This document shows positions 17,455 to 25,968 of a stretch of DNA of 64,000 nt, piece after piece. Origin of the DNA: Mycobacterium paraterrae. Lineage in GTDB: Bacteria; Actinomycetota; Actinomycetes; Mycobacteriales; Mycobacteriaceae. The notes under the pieces were generated by a model, which saw only the letters and a program-made list of their open reading frames with translations, was not told where the DNA came from and ran no database searches. The translations under genes were made by a program, and so were the position numbers. Positions within the stretch are counted from its first letter, which is position 1, and each line of letters starts with the position of its first letter. Location of the stretch: positions 4,154,001 through 4,218,000 of the forward strand of contig NZ_CP092488.2 of NCBI RefSeq assembly GCF_022430545.2. The letters run 5' to 3'.

Positions 17455-18657
17455 CTAGGCGGCGGCCCGGCTTTTCAGCGCGGTGCGCAATCCGTATCGC
17501 CTTCCGTTGACCTGAGGCATTTGTTCACCGCGAAATTTCTTCTCGGAGTGCGTTTCTGGCGCATCATCGGACGTCGACCGCAGCCAGCCGTTCGGCAGGG
17601 CGAGTTTGAGGATCGTCCAGAAGGATTGCCAGTACTGCCGCAGCAGCGGCCCAGTGGTGTAAGGCAGATCGTATTTGTCGCATACGGCGCGCACCCGAAC
17701 GCTGATCTCGGCGTATCGGTTGCTCGGCAGATCGGGGAACAGATGGTGCTCGATCTGGTAGCACAGATTCCCGCTCATGAATGCCATGACGGGGCCGGCA
17801 TTGAAGTTGGCCGAGCCGAGCATCTGACGCAGGTACCATTCGCCGCGCGTCTCCTGTTCGTAACTCTCGCGGGTGAACTTCTCTGCGCCGTCGGGGAAGT
17901 GGCCGCAGAAGATCACCATGTAGGCCCAGTAATTCCGGATCAGGTTGGCGATCGCGTTGGCCGTGAGCGTGTGTTTCCAGTTGGTTCCGGCGAGGGCGGG
18001 AAATACGATATAGTCCTTGCCGATTTGTCGGCCCATCTTCTTGCCCATGATTCGCAGATCCTTGCGAACCTCGGCCAGGGACTTCTCCTTCTTCCTGACT
18101 TTGGCGGTCTCGACGTGGTGAAGCGCGACCCCCCACTGGAACAATGTGCCGAGGAGCAGGTTGTAAATCGGGTTGCCGATCATCCACGGCGCCCACGGTT
18201 CGTCTCGGGTCACCCGCATGATGCCGTAGCCCACGTCGGCGTCCAATCCCACGACGTTGGTGTACTTGTGGTGCACGAAATTATGCGAATGCTTCCACTG
18301 CGACGATGGGCACGCGGTGTCCCACTCCCACTCGGTGGAATGAATCTCCGGGTCGTTCATCCAATCCCATTGGCCGTGAATGATGTTGTGGCCCAGTTCC
18401 ATGTTTTCGATGATCTTTGCCGAGGCCAGGCTTGCGATACCCGCCAGGCGAGCCATTCGGCTGCTGCTGGCGAACAGGGCCAGGCGGCCGAAAGCCGCAA
18501 GCCCGCGCTGCAATTGGATCGCCCGGCGGATGTACCTGGCGTCGCGTTCACCCCGCGACTCTTCTACCTCGGCCCGGATGGCGTCCAATTCGGCCGCCAG
18601 GTTCTCGACGTCCTGGGGGGTCAGGTGGGCGTACGCCTTGATATCGGTGATTGCCAT
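17455..18657 (-). CDS. Membrane acyl-CoA desaturase (DesA3-like)
   Basis: An integral-membrane di-iron fatty acyl desaturase of 400 residues. The three His boxes are visible: GHNIIHGQW, KHSHNFVHHKYTNV and QIEHHLFPDLP. It matches the M. tuberculosis Rv3229c (desA3) family, which makes oleoyl-CoA. The start ATG 18657 has GAGAGGAAG upstream. The gene lies 16 bp downstream of the ferredoxin-reductase gene and is presumably co-transcribed with it, as Rv3230c-Rv3229c are. It ends 170 bp from the katE start. Confidence 0.92.
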   Translation of the reverse strand: MAITDIKAYAHLTPQDVENLAAELDAIRAEVEESRGERDARYIRRAIQLQRGLAAFGRLALFASSSRMARLAGIASLASAKIIENMELGHNIIHGQWDWMNDPEIHSTEWEWDTACPSSQWKHSHNFVHHKYTNVVGLDADVGYGIMRVTRDEPWAPWMIGNPIYNLLLGTLFQWGVALHHVETAKVRKKEKSLAEVRKDLRIMGKKMGRQIGKDYIVFPALAGTNWKHTLTANAIANLIRNYWAYMVIFCGHFPDGAEKFTRESYEQETRGEWYLRQMLGSANFNAGPVMAFMSGNLCYQIEHHLFPDLPSNRYAEISVRVRAVCDKYDLPYTTGPLLRQYWQSFWTILKLALPNGWLRSTSDDAPETHSEKKFRGEQMPQVNGRRYGLRTALKSRAAA

Positions 18658-18673
18658 GGAAAACGACTTCCTC

Positions 18674-19813
18674 TCACACCTTGATGGTGCAGTTGCCGGA
18701 TGCGGTCGAAATGCAGGTCTGGATGCGGTCGCCGGCGCCGTGCTCCTCGCCGGAGCGAATGTCACGGATATAGCCGTCTTCCAGTGGCAGCACGCAGGTT
18801 TGGCAGATGCCCATGCGGCATCCGAACGGCATCTGAATGCCCAGATTCTCACCGGCCTCGAGAATAGATGTCGCGCCGTCGATTTCGATTTCCTTGTCGG
18901 AGATCGCAAACTTGACGGTGCCGCCTTCGCCGCCTTTGTCGGTGGCGGCAATCGTGAACCGCTCCATGTGCAGCGCATCTTCGATGTCGTTGTCCTGCCA
19001 TACCTTTTCGACGGCATCGAGCATGGCCGCCGGCCCGCATGCCCACGCGGAACGATCACGCCAGTCGGAAACGAGGTTGTCTAATTCGTTGAAGTCGACC
19101 TTGCCGTCGGTCTCGGTGAGTTGCAGGAGGAGCCGGTAGCCACGCTCCTCTTTCTCGATTTCGCGCAATTCGTCGTAGAAGATCACGGCCTCCTTCGACG
19201 GCGCCGAGTGCAGATGCACGATGTCGGGGAACTGGCCGCGACCTCGCAGCGATCGCAACATGCCCATGATCGGCGTGATGCCGCTACCCGCGGTAATGAA
19301 CAGCAGTTCGTCTGGCGGCGGGTTGGGTAGGGCAAAGTCGCCCTTGGCGGACTGCAGTCGCACGATCGTTCCCGGCTCGACCCCGTTGACCAGGTGGGCC
19401 GACAGGAAACCCTCCGGGGTGGCTTTCACGGTGATCGTGATCTCGTTCTCCCCGCGCTGGGGAACCGAGGTCAGAGAATACGACCGCCAATGCCATTTGC
19501 CGTCCACGCGCAGACCGATGCCCACGTATTGGCCGGGACGGTAGTCACCGGAAAATCCCCATCCCGGTCGGATGACGACCGTGGCGGTGTCCTCGGTCTC
19601 CGGTTTGACCGCAACGATTTCGCCGCGGAGCTCGCGCGCCGACCAGAGCGGGTTGAGCAACGAAAGGTAGTCATCGGGCAGTAACGGGGTGGTGGCCCTG
19701 GTGGCCAGGCCGCGAACGAGGTTCACCCACGAACCCGAGACGGACTCCACGTCCTTGGCCGGGGATCTGGCCCAACGCTTGAAACTCTTCAGTGGATTCA
19801 GGGTCGACGTCAT
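18674..19813 (-). CDS. Ferredoxin/flavodoxin-NADP-type oxidoreductase with C-terminal 2Fe-2S domain (Rv3230c-like)
   Basis: Electron donor for the downstream desaturase. The FAD domain has WRSYSLTSVPQRGENEITITVK, the NAD(P) domain has LLFITAGSGITPIMGML, and the plant-type ferredoxin domain at the C-terminus has CRMGICQTC and a final CIS cysteine. The 379 residues match Rv3230c. The ATG at 19813 follows GAGAGGCGG. A perfect CRP-type box and a second palindrome lie within 75 bp upstream. Confidence 0.93.
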   Translation of the reverse strand: MTSTLNPLKSFKRWARSPAKDVESVSGSWVNLVRGLATRATTPLLPDDYLSLLNPLWSARELRGEIVAVKPETEDTATVVIRPGWGFSGDYRPGQYVGIGLRVDGKWHWRSYSLTSVPQRGENEITITVKATPEGFLSAHLVNGVEPGTIVRLQSAKGDFALPNPPPDELLFITAGSGITPIMGMLRSLRGRGQFPDIVHLHSAPSKEAVIFYDELREIEKEERGYRLLLQLTETDGKVDFNELDNLVSDWRDRSAWACGPAAMLDAVEKVWQDNDIEDALHMERFTIAATDKGGEGGTVKFAISDKEIEIDGATSILEAGENLGIQMPFGCRMGICQTCVLPLEDGYIRDIRSGEEHGAGDRIQTCISTASGNCTIKV

Positions 19814-19846
19814 GGACCGCCTCTCTGCTTAGCGGTGGTACGGGCT

Positions 19847-19862
19847 TGTGACTGCGATCACA
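19847..19862. promoter_or_regulatory. CRP/cAMP-receptor-type operator
   Basis: TGTGACTGCGATCACA is a perfect match to the TGTGA-N6-TCACA consensus of the E. coli and mycobacterial CRP (Rv3676) families. It lies 34 bp upstream of the reductase start codon. This suggests cAMP control of the reductase-desaturase operon; whether it activates or represses cannot be told without the transcription start. Confidence 0.7.
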
Positions 19863-19875
19863 GAGGCAAGTACCC

Positions 19876-19887
19876 TACTCGGGAGTA
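19876..19887. promoter_or_regulatory. Second palindromic operator candidate upstream of the reductase-desaturase operon
   Basis: TACTC-GG-GAGTA is a perfect 5-bp inverted repeat just upstream of the CRP-type box, in the region expected for a repressor such as a TetR-family protein. No regulator gene is adjacent. It is based on symmetry alone. Confidence 0.35.
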
Positions 19888-19974
19888 ATAAAACCTGCCT
19901 TGTGGTGCCGGAATGGCAGGGTGTGGCAGTAACCGAGCTGGGATCGGCAGCGAGATTGACCAGACAATTCAGCC

Positions 19975-20379
19975 ATGACAACGACAGCGATCTCATCTAC
20001 TACTGATTCGTCTCGGCGGCGTCCGCTTCGCGCGGATCTCGTGTTCTGGACTGCCGCGGGGGCTCTGGTCGCCGCGCTGAGCGGCCCGTTATCCCACTCA
20101 TGGGCCGTGCCGCGCGCGGTTCTGCTCGACGTCGGGCTGGTGTTCGCGATCGTCGGGCCGCTCATGCTCCTCGGGCTGCGTCGGATGCGGCTGTCCTCGG
20201 GGCTGGTAGCAGCGTTCGTGGTAACCAACTTCGCGCTGGCTCCGCTCGCGCTGGCCGCCGCCGGTTTCGACTGGCTAGGCCTGACCCGGGCCGGCAACTG
20301 GGCGCTGGCGGACGCCGGATTGGTGATGCTGGTGCTGGGAATCTGGCAATACGTCGCACTCAGGTCGCTGCGGCGCTAA
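19975..20379 (+). CDS. Hypothetical four-TM membrane protein
   Basis: The protein has 134 residues. A short Ser/Thr/Arg-rich N-terminus is followed by four predicted membrane spans (VFWTAAGALVAALSG, LLDVGLVFAIVGPLMLLG, LVAAFVVTNFALAPLALA and ALADAGLVMLVLGIWQYVAL). No catalytic motif or family is recognised. It lies alone between the desaturase operon (divergent) and the aro operon (same strand, about 60 bp ahead of aroC). Confidence 0.65.
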   Translation: MTTTAISSTTDSSRRRPLRADLVFWTAAGALVAALSGPLSHSWAVPRAVLLDVGLVFAIVGPLMLLGLRRMRLSSGLVAAFVVTNFALAPLALAAAGFDWLGLTRAGNWALADAGLVMLVLGIWQYVALRSLRR

Positions 20380-20439
20380 CAGTCCCCGTCACACAAGACG
20401 TTTTTCGATGTCGATGCCCGTCGTGGGAAGATGGGACCC

Positions 20440-21654
20440 GTGTTGCGATGGACTACCGCTGGTGAATCCCACGGCCGAGCGCTGGTGGCCGTGGTCGAAG
20501 GCATGGTCGCCGGGCTGACGATCACCTCCGACGACATTGCCGACCAGCTGGCCCGCCGCCGACTCGGCTACGGTCGTGGCGCCCGGATGAAGTTCGAGCG
20601 TGACCAGGTCACCGTGCTCGCCGGAGTGCGCCACGGCGTCACCCTCGGCGGGCCGATCGCCATCGAGGTCGGAAACACCGAGTGGCCGAAGTGGGAAACC
20701 GTGATGGCCCCCGACCCGGTCGACGCGGCCGATCTCGAAGTCGCGCGCAACGCGCCGCTGACCCGGCCCCGGCCCGGCCACGCCGACTACGCCGGCATGC
20801 TGAAGTACGAATTCGACGACGCACGGCCGGTCTTGGAACGCGCCAGCGCCCGGGAGACCGCCGCCCGCGTCGCGGCCGGCACCGTCGCTCGCCAGTTCCT
20901 CCGCCAAGCCCTCGGTGTCGAGGTGCTGTCACACGTGATCTCGATCGGCGACTCCACGCCCTATGACGGCCCACCGCCGCAGCCGAGCGACCTGGCCGCG
21001 ATCGACGCCAGCGGCGTACGGGCCTTCGACAAGGCCGCCGAAGCGTCGATGATCGCCGAGATCGAATCCGCCAAGAAGGACGGCGACACCCTCGGCGGGG
21101 TGGTCGAAGCCGTCGTGACCGGCCTGCCGATCGGTCTCGGCTCCTTCACCAGCGGTGACAACCGGTTGGACAGTCAGCTCGCCGCCGCCGTCATGGGCAT
21201 CCAGGCCATCAAGGGCGTCGAGATCGGCGACGGATTCGCCACCGCCCGGCGACGAGGCAGCCGCGCGCACGACGAGATGTATCCCGGACCTGACGGCATC
21301 GTCCGCTCGACCAACCGCGCGGGCGGTCTGGAAGGCGGCATGACCAACGGCGAGCCCCTGCGCGTTCGCGCCGCGATGAAGCCGATTTCGACCGTGCCAC
21401 GGGCGCTGGCCACCGTGGACATGGCCACCGGCGACGAGGCCGTCGCCATCAATCAGCGCTCCGACGTCTGCGCGGTGCCGGCCGCCGGCGTTGTGGTCGA
21501 GACGATGGTGGCGCTGGTCCTGGCACGCGCGGCCCTGGAGAAGTTCGGCGGCGATTCGCTGACCGAGACCCGCCGCAACATCGAGGCGTACCGTCGCTCG
21601 GTGGCCGAGCGGGAACCGGTCACCGAAGTGCGGGCTAGGTCCATAGGGGGATAG
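20440..21654 (+). CDS. aroC: Chorismate synthase (aroF in M. tuberculosis naming)
   Basis: Converts EPSP to chorismate with reduced FMN, the last shared step to aromatic amino acids. Signature stretches are WTTAGESHGRALVAVVEGM at the N-terminus, RPRPGHADYAGMLKY in the middle and NRAGGLEGGMTNGEPLRVR. The start GTG 20440 aligns with the known mycobacterial protein (VLRW...); ATG 20431 would add three residues. It is the first gene of the run aroC-aroK-aroB-aroQ. Confidence 0.96.
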   Translation: MLRWTTAGESHGRALVAVVEGMVAGLTITSDDIADQLARRRLGYGRGARMKFERDQVTVLAGVRHGVTLGGPIAIEVGNTEWPKWETVMAPDPVDAADLEVARNAPLTRPRPGHADYAGMLKYEFDDARPVLERASARETAARVAAGTVARQFLRQALGVEVLSHVISIGDSTPYDGPPPQPSDLAAIDASGVRAFDKAAEASMIAEIESAKKDGDTLGGVVEAVVTGLPIGLGSFTSGDNRLDSQLAAAVMGIQAIKGVEIGDGFATARRRGSRAHDEMYPGPDGIVRSTNRAGGLEGGMTNGEPLRVRAAMKPISTVPRALATVDMATGDEAVAINQRSDVCAVPAAGVVVETMVALVLARAALEKFGGDSLTETRRNIEAYRRSVAEREPVTEVRARSIGG

Positions 21655-21660
21655 CTGCAC

Positions 21661-22335
21661 ATGGCGCCGAGAGCCGTACTGGTGGGACTGCCGGGATCCG
21701 GTAAGTCCACAATCGGTCGACGGCTGGCCAAGGCCCTGGACGTTGCCATGCTCGACACGGATGCGGCGATCGAGGAGAAGACGGGCCGCAAGATCGCCGA
21801 CATTTTCGCCACCGACGGCGAGCCGGAATTCCGCCGGATCGAAGAAGAAGTCATCCGGGAGGCGCTGGCCTCGCACGACGGTGTGCTGTCATTGGGCGGC
21901 GGCGCCGTCACCACCCCGGGCGTGCGGGCCGCGCTGGCCGGCCACACCGTCGTGTACTTGGAAATCAATGCGGCCGAAGGGGTTCGGCGCACGGGCGGCA
22001 ATACCGTGCGGCCGCTGCTGGCCGGTCCCGACCGGGCTGAGAAGTTCCGCGCGCTGATGACGCAGCGTGTGCCCCTCTATCGAAAGGTCGCCACGATCCG
22101 GGTGAACACCAACCGTCGCAACCCCGGCGCCGTCGTCCGACACATCGTATGCCGCCTCAACAACCAGAAGCTTGGCAGCGCCGCCCGCGACCGGCGACGG
22201 CCCCCGTGGCGCCGCTCGTCTGTGCCCGAGACGCTGAGTGTGCCGGAGCCGCGGACCGGCCCGCCACCGACACCCGCGACCCCGGCGGCGCTGGCCGCCG
22301 CTCGCAGGCACGGCAGCGCCGAGGCGGAGAAATGA
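21661..22335 (+). CDS. aroK: Shikimate kinase with a long C-terminal tail
   Basis: Phosphorylates shikimate. The Walker A is LVGLPGSGKSTIGRRLA, the substrate-binding DTDAAIEEKTG follows, and LGGGAVTTPGVR is the GGG motif. The kinase core ends near residue 175; the remaining ~50 residues (SVPEPRTGPPPTPATPAALAA region) are Pro/Arg/Ala-rich and absent from the 176-residue M. tuberculosis enzyme. The start is 6 bp after aroC and the stop overlaps the aroB start as ATGA. Confidence 0.95.
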   Translation: MAPRAVLVGLPGSGKSTIGRRLAKALDVAMLDTDAAIEEKTGRKIADIFATDGEPEFRRIEEEVIREALASHDGVLSLGGGAVTTPGVRAALAGHTVVYLEINAAEGVRRTGGNTVRPLLAGPDRAEKFRALMTQRVPLYRKVATIRVNTNRRNPGAVVRHIVCRLNNQKLGSAARDRRRPPWRRSSVPETLSVPEPRTGPPPTPATPAALAAARRHGSAEAEK

Positions 22336-23420
22336 CGGAGCCTCGCGAGCCGGTCACGGTACAGGTGAACGTTGACCCGCCGTATCCGGTCGTCGTCGGC
22401 ACCGGCCTGCTCGGTGAACTCGGCGAGCTGCTCGCTGGTCGCCACCGGGTCGCCATCCTGCATCAGCCCGTCCTGACGCAGACCGCGCAGGCCATCCGAA
22501 ACCACCTGTCCGACAAGGGTATCGACGCACACCAGATCGAAATCCCGGATGCCGAAGCCGGTAAGGATCTGCCGGTCGTCGGCTACATCTGGGAAGTGCT
22601 GGGCCGCATCGGCATCGACCGCAAGGACGCGTTGGTCAGCCTGGGCGGCGGCGCAGCGACCGACGTCGCCGGCTTCGCCGCGGCAACCTGGCTGCGGGGA
22701 GTGTCGATCGTCCACGTCCCGACCACGCTGCTGGCGATGGTCGACGCGGCGGTCGGCGGAAAGACCGGCATCAACACCGACGCGGGCAAGAATCTGGTCG
22801 GCGCATTCCACCAGCCGACCGCGGTCCTGGTCGACCTGGCCACGCTGCAGACGCTGCCGCACAACGAGATCGCCGCGGGAATGGCTGAGGTGGTCAAGGC
22901 CGGGTTCATCGCCGACCCGGTCATCCTCGACCTGATCGAAGCCGACCCCCGGGCCGCCCTGGATCCGTCCGGGGAGGTGCTGCCGGAACTGATCCGGCGC
23001 GCGATCGCCGTCAAGGCGGACGTCGTCGCAGCCGACGAGAAGGAATCGGAACTGCGCGAAATCCTCAACTACGGCCACACGTTGGGCCATGCCATCGAGC
23101 GCCGCGAACGCTATCAGTGGCGGCACGGCGCCGCGGTCTCCGTCGGCATGGTGTTCGCCGCCGAACTGGGCCGGCTGGCCGGGCGACTCGACGACGCCAC
23201 TGCGCAGCGGCACCGCGACATCCTGACTTCGATCGGGTTGCCCACCAGCTATGACGCGGACGCACTGCCGCAGCTGATGGAATCGATGGCCGGCGACAAG
23301 AAGACCCGGGCGGGAGTGCTGCGGTTCGTCGTGCTCGACGGACTGGCCAAGCCCGGACGGCTTGAGGGTCCGGACCCGACGCTGCTTGCGGCCGCCTACG
23401 CCGAGGTGGGCACGCGGTGA
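22332..23420 (+). CDS. aroB: 3-Dehydroquinate synthase
   Basis: Cyclises DAHP to 3-dehydroquinate with NAD and zinc. Motifs are ALVSLGGGAATDVAGFAAA, VPTTLLAMVDAAVGGKTGIN and LNYGHTLGHAIERR, with Zn-ligand histidines. The 362 residues equal the M. tuberculosis enzyme. ATG 22332 overlaps the aroK stop, and its own stop overlaps aroQ by 4 bp. Confidence 0.96.
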   Translation: MTEPREPVTVQVNVDPPYPVVVGTGLLGELGELLAGRHRVAILHQPVLTQTAQAIRNHLSDKGIDAHQIEIPDAEAGKDLPVVGYIWEVLGRIGIDRKDALVSLGGGAATDVAGFAAATWLRGVSIVHVPTTLLAMVDAAVGGKTGINTDAGKNLVGAFHQPTAVLVDLATLQTLPHNEIAAGMAEVVKAGFIADPVILDLIEADPRAALDPSGEVLPELIRRAIAVKADVVAADEKESELREILNYGHTLGHAIERRERYQWRHGAAVSVGMVFAAELGRLAGRLDDATAQRHRDILTSIGLPTSYDADALPQLMESMAGDKKTRAGVLRFVVLDGLAKPGRLEGPDPTLLAAAYAEVGTR

Positions 23421-23875
23421 CGCCCACGACGATCCCGCCGGGGACGGTCATCAACGTGATCAACGGCCCCAACCTCGGCCGGCTCGGTCGTCGCGAGCCG
23501 GAGGTCTACGGCGACACCACCCACGACGACCTCGTCGCGCTGATCGAACGCGAAGCGGCCGAGCTCGGCGTCAAAGTGGTTGTCCGGCAAAGCGACAGCG
23601 AGGGTCAACTGCTCGACTGGATCCATCAGGCCGCGGACGCCGACGAACCGGTGATCCTCAACGCCGGTGGCCTGACCCACACGTCGGTCGCGCTGCGCGA
23701 CGCCTGCGCCGAATTGAGTGCACCGTTGATCGAGGTGCACATCTCGAATGTGTTTGCCCGCGAAGAGTTTCGTCATCATTCGTACTTGAGCCCGGTCGCG
23801 AGCGGGATCATCGTGGGATGCGGTGTGCAGGGCTACCTGCTCGCCCTGCGCTACCTCGCCGACCGCAAGGACTAG
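23417..23875 (+). CDS. aroQ: Type II 3-dehydroquinate dehydratase (aroD in M. tuberculosis naming)
   Basis: Dehydrates 3-dehydroquinate. The 152-residue type II dodecameric enzyme shows INVINGPNLGRLGRREPEVYG (catalytic Arg/Tyr loop), ILNAGGLTHTSVALRDA and EVHISNVFAREEFRHHS (catalytic His). The GTG start overlaps aroB. It ends tail-to-tail with a 4-bp overlap against the next, oppositely oriented gene. Confidence 0.96.
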   Translation: MTPTTIPPGTVINVINGPNLGRLGRREPEVYGDTTHDDLVALIEREAAELGVKVVVRQSDSEGQLLDWIHQAADADEPVILNAGGLTHTSVALRDACAELSAPLIEVHISNVFAREEFRHHSYLSPVASGIIVGCGVQGYLLALRYLADRKD

Positions 23876-24594
23876 TCGGTCTTCGGCTTTTCGATGTGCT
23901 CGGTGGCCGGCTCGGAGTGTTGGCTGGCTGGAACCTCGGCGGTCTTGGCTTCGCTGGGCGCCGCGTGGGATTCGGTCGTCTCGGCGGCTTCCTCGCTGTA
24001 GGCGGTCGGCGCGTCGTGGTCGCGCTCGGCCGTCGCGACGGCGCTGGTCTGCTCCTCAGGCCACTCTTCGACGGCACCGTCGCCGTGTGCTTGCCCCGAC
24101 CTGACGGCGGCGAACACGTCGGTGTCAGCGCGGTCTTCCTCGCCGTCGCGGGTACCGCTCTGCGGCTTGTAATCGCCCTTCTTGTCGACGCGCCAACGAC
24201 CCACTGCCACGCCGCTGATGGCGCCCAGGAACACCACCAGCGCGGTGAACGCGGCAAAGGTGGTGAGTTCGTTGATCAGGCCGCCGACGTAGAGCGCCTT
24301 GTAGAACACTGCGATCAGCCAGGTCACTGCGCCGCTGAGCAGTCCGGCGACCAGGCCGGCCAGCAGCCACGTCATCGCCAGGTCCTCGCGGCGGTCCGGG
24401 TCGGGATTGGAGGCGGCGTCTTCACGGCCGTCGATAAAACCCCAGGCGACGACGCCCACGACGAACAGAACGAGCAGCACGATGCTGATCAGAGCGGCCT
24501 GCGTCTGCCAGACGCTGATCAACGTTCCCTGGAACAGCCGGACGACGACCATCGCGGCGCCAAACACCAGGCCACGCAGCATCCAGTTAGTCAT
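23872..24594 (-). CDS. Membrane protein with acidic C-terminal tail (Rv2536-like)
   Basis: The protein has 240 residues and about four membrane spans in the first half (LRGLVFGAAMVVVRLFQG, ALISIVLLVLFVVGVVAWGF, TWLLAGLVAGLLSGAVTWLIAVF and FAAFTALVVFLGAISGVAVG). A hydrophilic Glu/Ala/Thr-rich tail of ~90 residues follows. Its position between aroQ and pepQ matches Rv2536. Function is unknown. It is divergent from pepQ with a 33-bp gap. Confidence 0.78.
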   Translation of the reverse strand: MTNWMLRGLVFGAAMVVVRLFQGTLISVWQTQAALISIVLLVLFVVGVVAWGFIDGREDAASNPDPDRREDLAMTWLLAGLVAGLLSGAVTWLIAVFYKALYVGGLINELTTFAAFTALVVFLGAISGVAVGRWRVDKKGDYKPQSGTRDGEEDRADTDVFAAVRSGQAHGDGAVEEWPEEQTSAVATAERDHDAPTAYSEEAAETTESHAAPSEAKTAEVPASQHSEPATEHIEKPKTD

Positions 24595-24627
24595 GGGGCC
24601 ACAGCGTAGCGAGTAGCGTCACCTGGC

Positions 24628-25731
24628 GTGACACATTCCCAGCGGCGAGCCGCTCTTGGAGCCGAATTACGCGCGGCGGAACTCGACGCGATGCTGGTCA
24701 CGGACCTGACGAACGTCCGCTACCTGTCCGGATTCACCGGGTCCAACGCGGCGTTGCTGGTGTTCGCCGACAGCGAGGACGCGGTCCTGGCCACCGACGG
24801 GCGCTACCGCACCCAGGCCGCGCAGCAGGCCCCCGACGTGGAAGTCGCGATACAGCGGGCCTGCGGGCGTTATCTCGCCGGGCGTGCGGCCGCCGGTGAG
24901 GCTCGGCGGGTGGGCTTCGAGAGCCACGTGGTCACCGTCGACGGTTACGACGGGCTGGTGGACGCGGCGGGCAACGCCGAGCTGGTCCGCGCGTCACAGC
25001 TCGTCGAGGCACTGCGCGAAGTCAAAGATGCCGGCGAGGTGGCGTTGCTGCGGCTGGCGTGCGAGGCGGCCGACGCGGCGCTGACTGCTCTCGTCGAGCG
25101 TGGTGGGCTGCGGCCCGGGCGCACCGAACGAGAGGTCGCTCGCGAGTTGGAGGCGCTGATGCTCGACCACGGCGCCGACGGTGTCTCGTTCGAGACCATC
25201 GTGGCCAGCGGGGCTCACTCGGCGATCCCACATCACCGGCCGACGGACGCGGTGCTGGCCAGCGGCGACTTCGTCAAGATCGACTTCGGCGCTCTGGTCG
25301 GCGGCTATCACTCCGACATGACCCGCACCTTCGTGCTGGACGCAGCTGCTGACTGGCAGCTGGACATATACGAGCTGGTCAGTACGGCGCAGCGAGCCGG
25401 ACGGGAGGCGCTCGCTGCGGGCGCGGGCCTCGCCGACGTCGACGCCGCCGCCCGCAATGTGATCGTCGACGCGGGGCACGGCGGGCACTTCGGTCACGGT
25501 CTGGGCCACGGGGTGGGCCTGCAGATCCACGAAGCGCCGGGGATCAACGCCACCGCCGCCGGTACACTACGGGCGGGTTCCGTGGTGACGGTGGAACCCG
25601 GCGTCTATCTGCCCGACCGTGGCGGCGTCCGCATCGAGGACACGCTGGTGGTCGCAGACACGGGGCAGGCCCTCGGCCACGCACCGGAATTACTCACCCG
25701 GTTCCCGAAGGAACTGGCGATTCTAGGTTAG
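24628..25731 (+). CDS. pepQ: Xaa-Pro aminopeptidase/dipeptidase, 3' end replaced by an integrated element
   Basis: A cytoplasmic metallopeptidase of the M24 pita-bread fold. Metal ligands appear in KIDFGALVGGYHSDMTRTF (two Asp), GHFGHGLGHGVGLQIHE (His) and VVTVEPGVYLPDRGGVRIED (two Glu). The last residues read PKELAILG-stop. The true chromosomal end, E-L-A-I-L followed by TAG, survives at 36320-36337 beyond the element. Integration therefore replaced the last codons and moved the stop by one codon, leaving the enzyme effectively intact. Confidence 0.94.
   Translation: MTHSQRRAALGAELRAAELDAMLVTDLTNVRYLSGFTGSNAALLVFADSEDAVLATDGRYRTQAAQQAPDVEVAIQRACGRYLAGRAAAGEARRVGFESHVVTVDGYDGLVDAAGNAELVRASQLVEALREVKDAGEVALLRLACEAADAALTALVERGGLRPGRTEREVARELEALMLDHGADGVSFETIVASGAHSAIPHHRPTDAVLASGDFVKIDFGALVGGYHSDMTRTFVLDAAADWQLDIYELVSTAQRAGREALAAGAGLADVDAAARNVIVDAGHGGHFGHGLGHGVGLQIHEAPGINATAAGTLRAGSVVTVEPGVYLPDRGGVRIEDTLVVADTGQALGHAPELLTRFPKELAILG
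25712..25721 (+). repeat. attL core (direct repeat)
   Basis: AACTGGCGAT within the last pepQ codons, identical to 36321-36330. The match extends imperfectly for three more bases (T/C then CT). The following bases TCTAGG, from the element, form an inverted repeat with CCTAGA that precedes the core at the other end, as expected for integrase core-binding arms in the joined attP. Confidence 0.85.
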
Positions 25732-25787
25732 CTAGCGATGTGCTGTGAGCTGGTAAAACAAGGTCAGCACTGAAGGCTATGCAGTCC

Positions 25788-25799
25788 GTTATCTAGGGA
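25788..25799. repeat. Left arm-type inverted repeat
   Basis: GTTATCTAGGGA is the exact reverse complement of 36312-36323, which touches the right core. It may be an integrase or excisionase arm site. Together with TTCTAGGTTAGCTAG at the left junction it gives three CTAG-centred sites near the ends. Confidence 0.5.
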
Positions 25800-25883
25800 C
25801 TCAGCTAACACTTTTCAGGGGACGACTCTGCTTGCTCGTCGCTTTTCCTACCGGCGTACGGTCCGCAGTATCCCCAACCGAGG

Positions 25884-25910
25884 ACCCCCGGACATTGAGC
25901 CGGGGGGTTT
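25884..25910 (+). terminator. Rho-independent terminator inside the left end
   Basis: ACCCCCGG (25884-25891) pairs with CCGGGGGGT (25900-25908) around an 8-nt loop and is followed by TTT. It would end transcription from pepQ about 150 bp inside the element, isolating the element and removing read-through towards efp. The 25732-25968 stretch holds no other visible feature apart from the arm repeat. Confidence 0.7.
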
Positions 25911-25968
25911 CGGCTAGTCGGGTCGCTGACCTTCGAGCGATGTCGGCGCGTACGCCTACCCTCGGGCA

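Noticed and set aside
17305..18684. Long plus-strand frame opposite the desaturase gene
   Set aside because: The desaturase has three clear His boxes in the other strand; this frame has no recognisable domain and is a GC-skew artefact.
25700..25830. tRNA gene as the integration target
   Set aside because: No cloverleaf can be drawn at either junction; the repeated core falls within pepQ codons.
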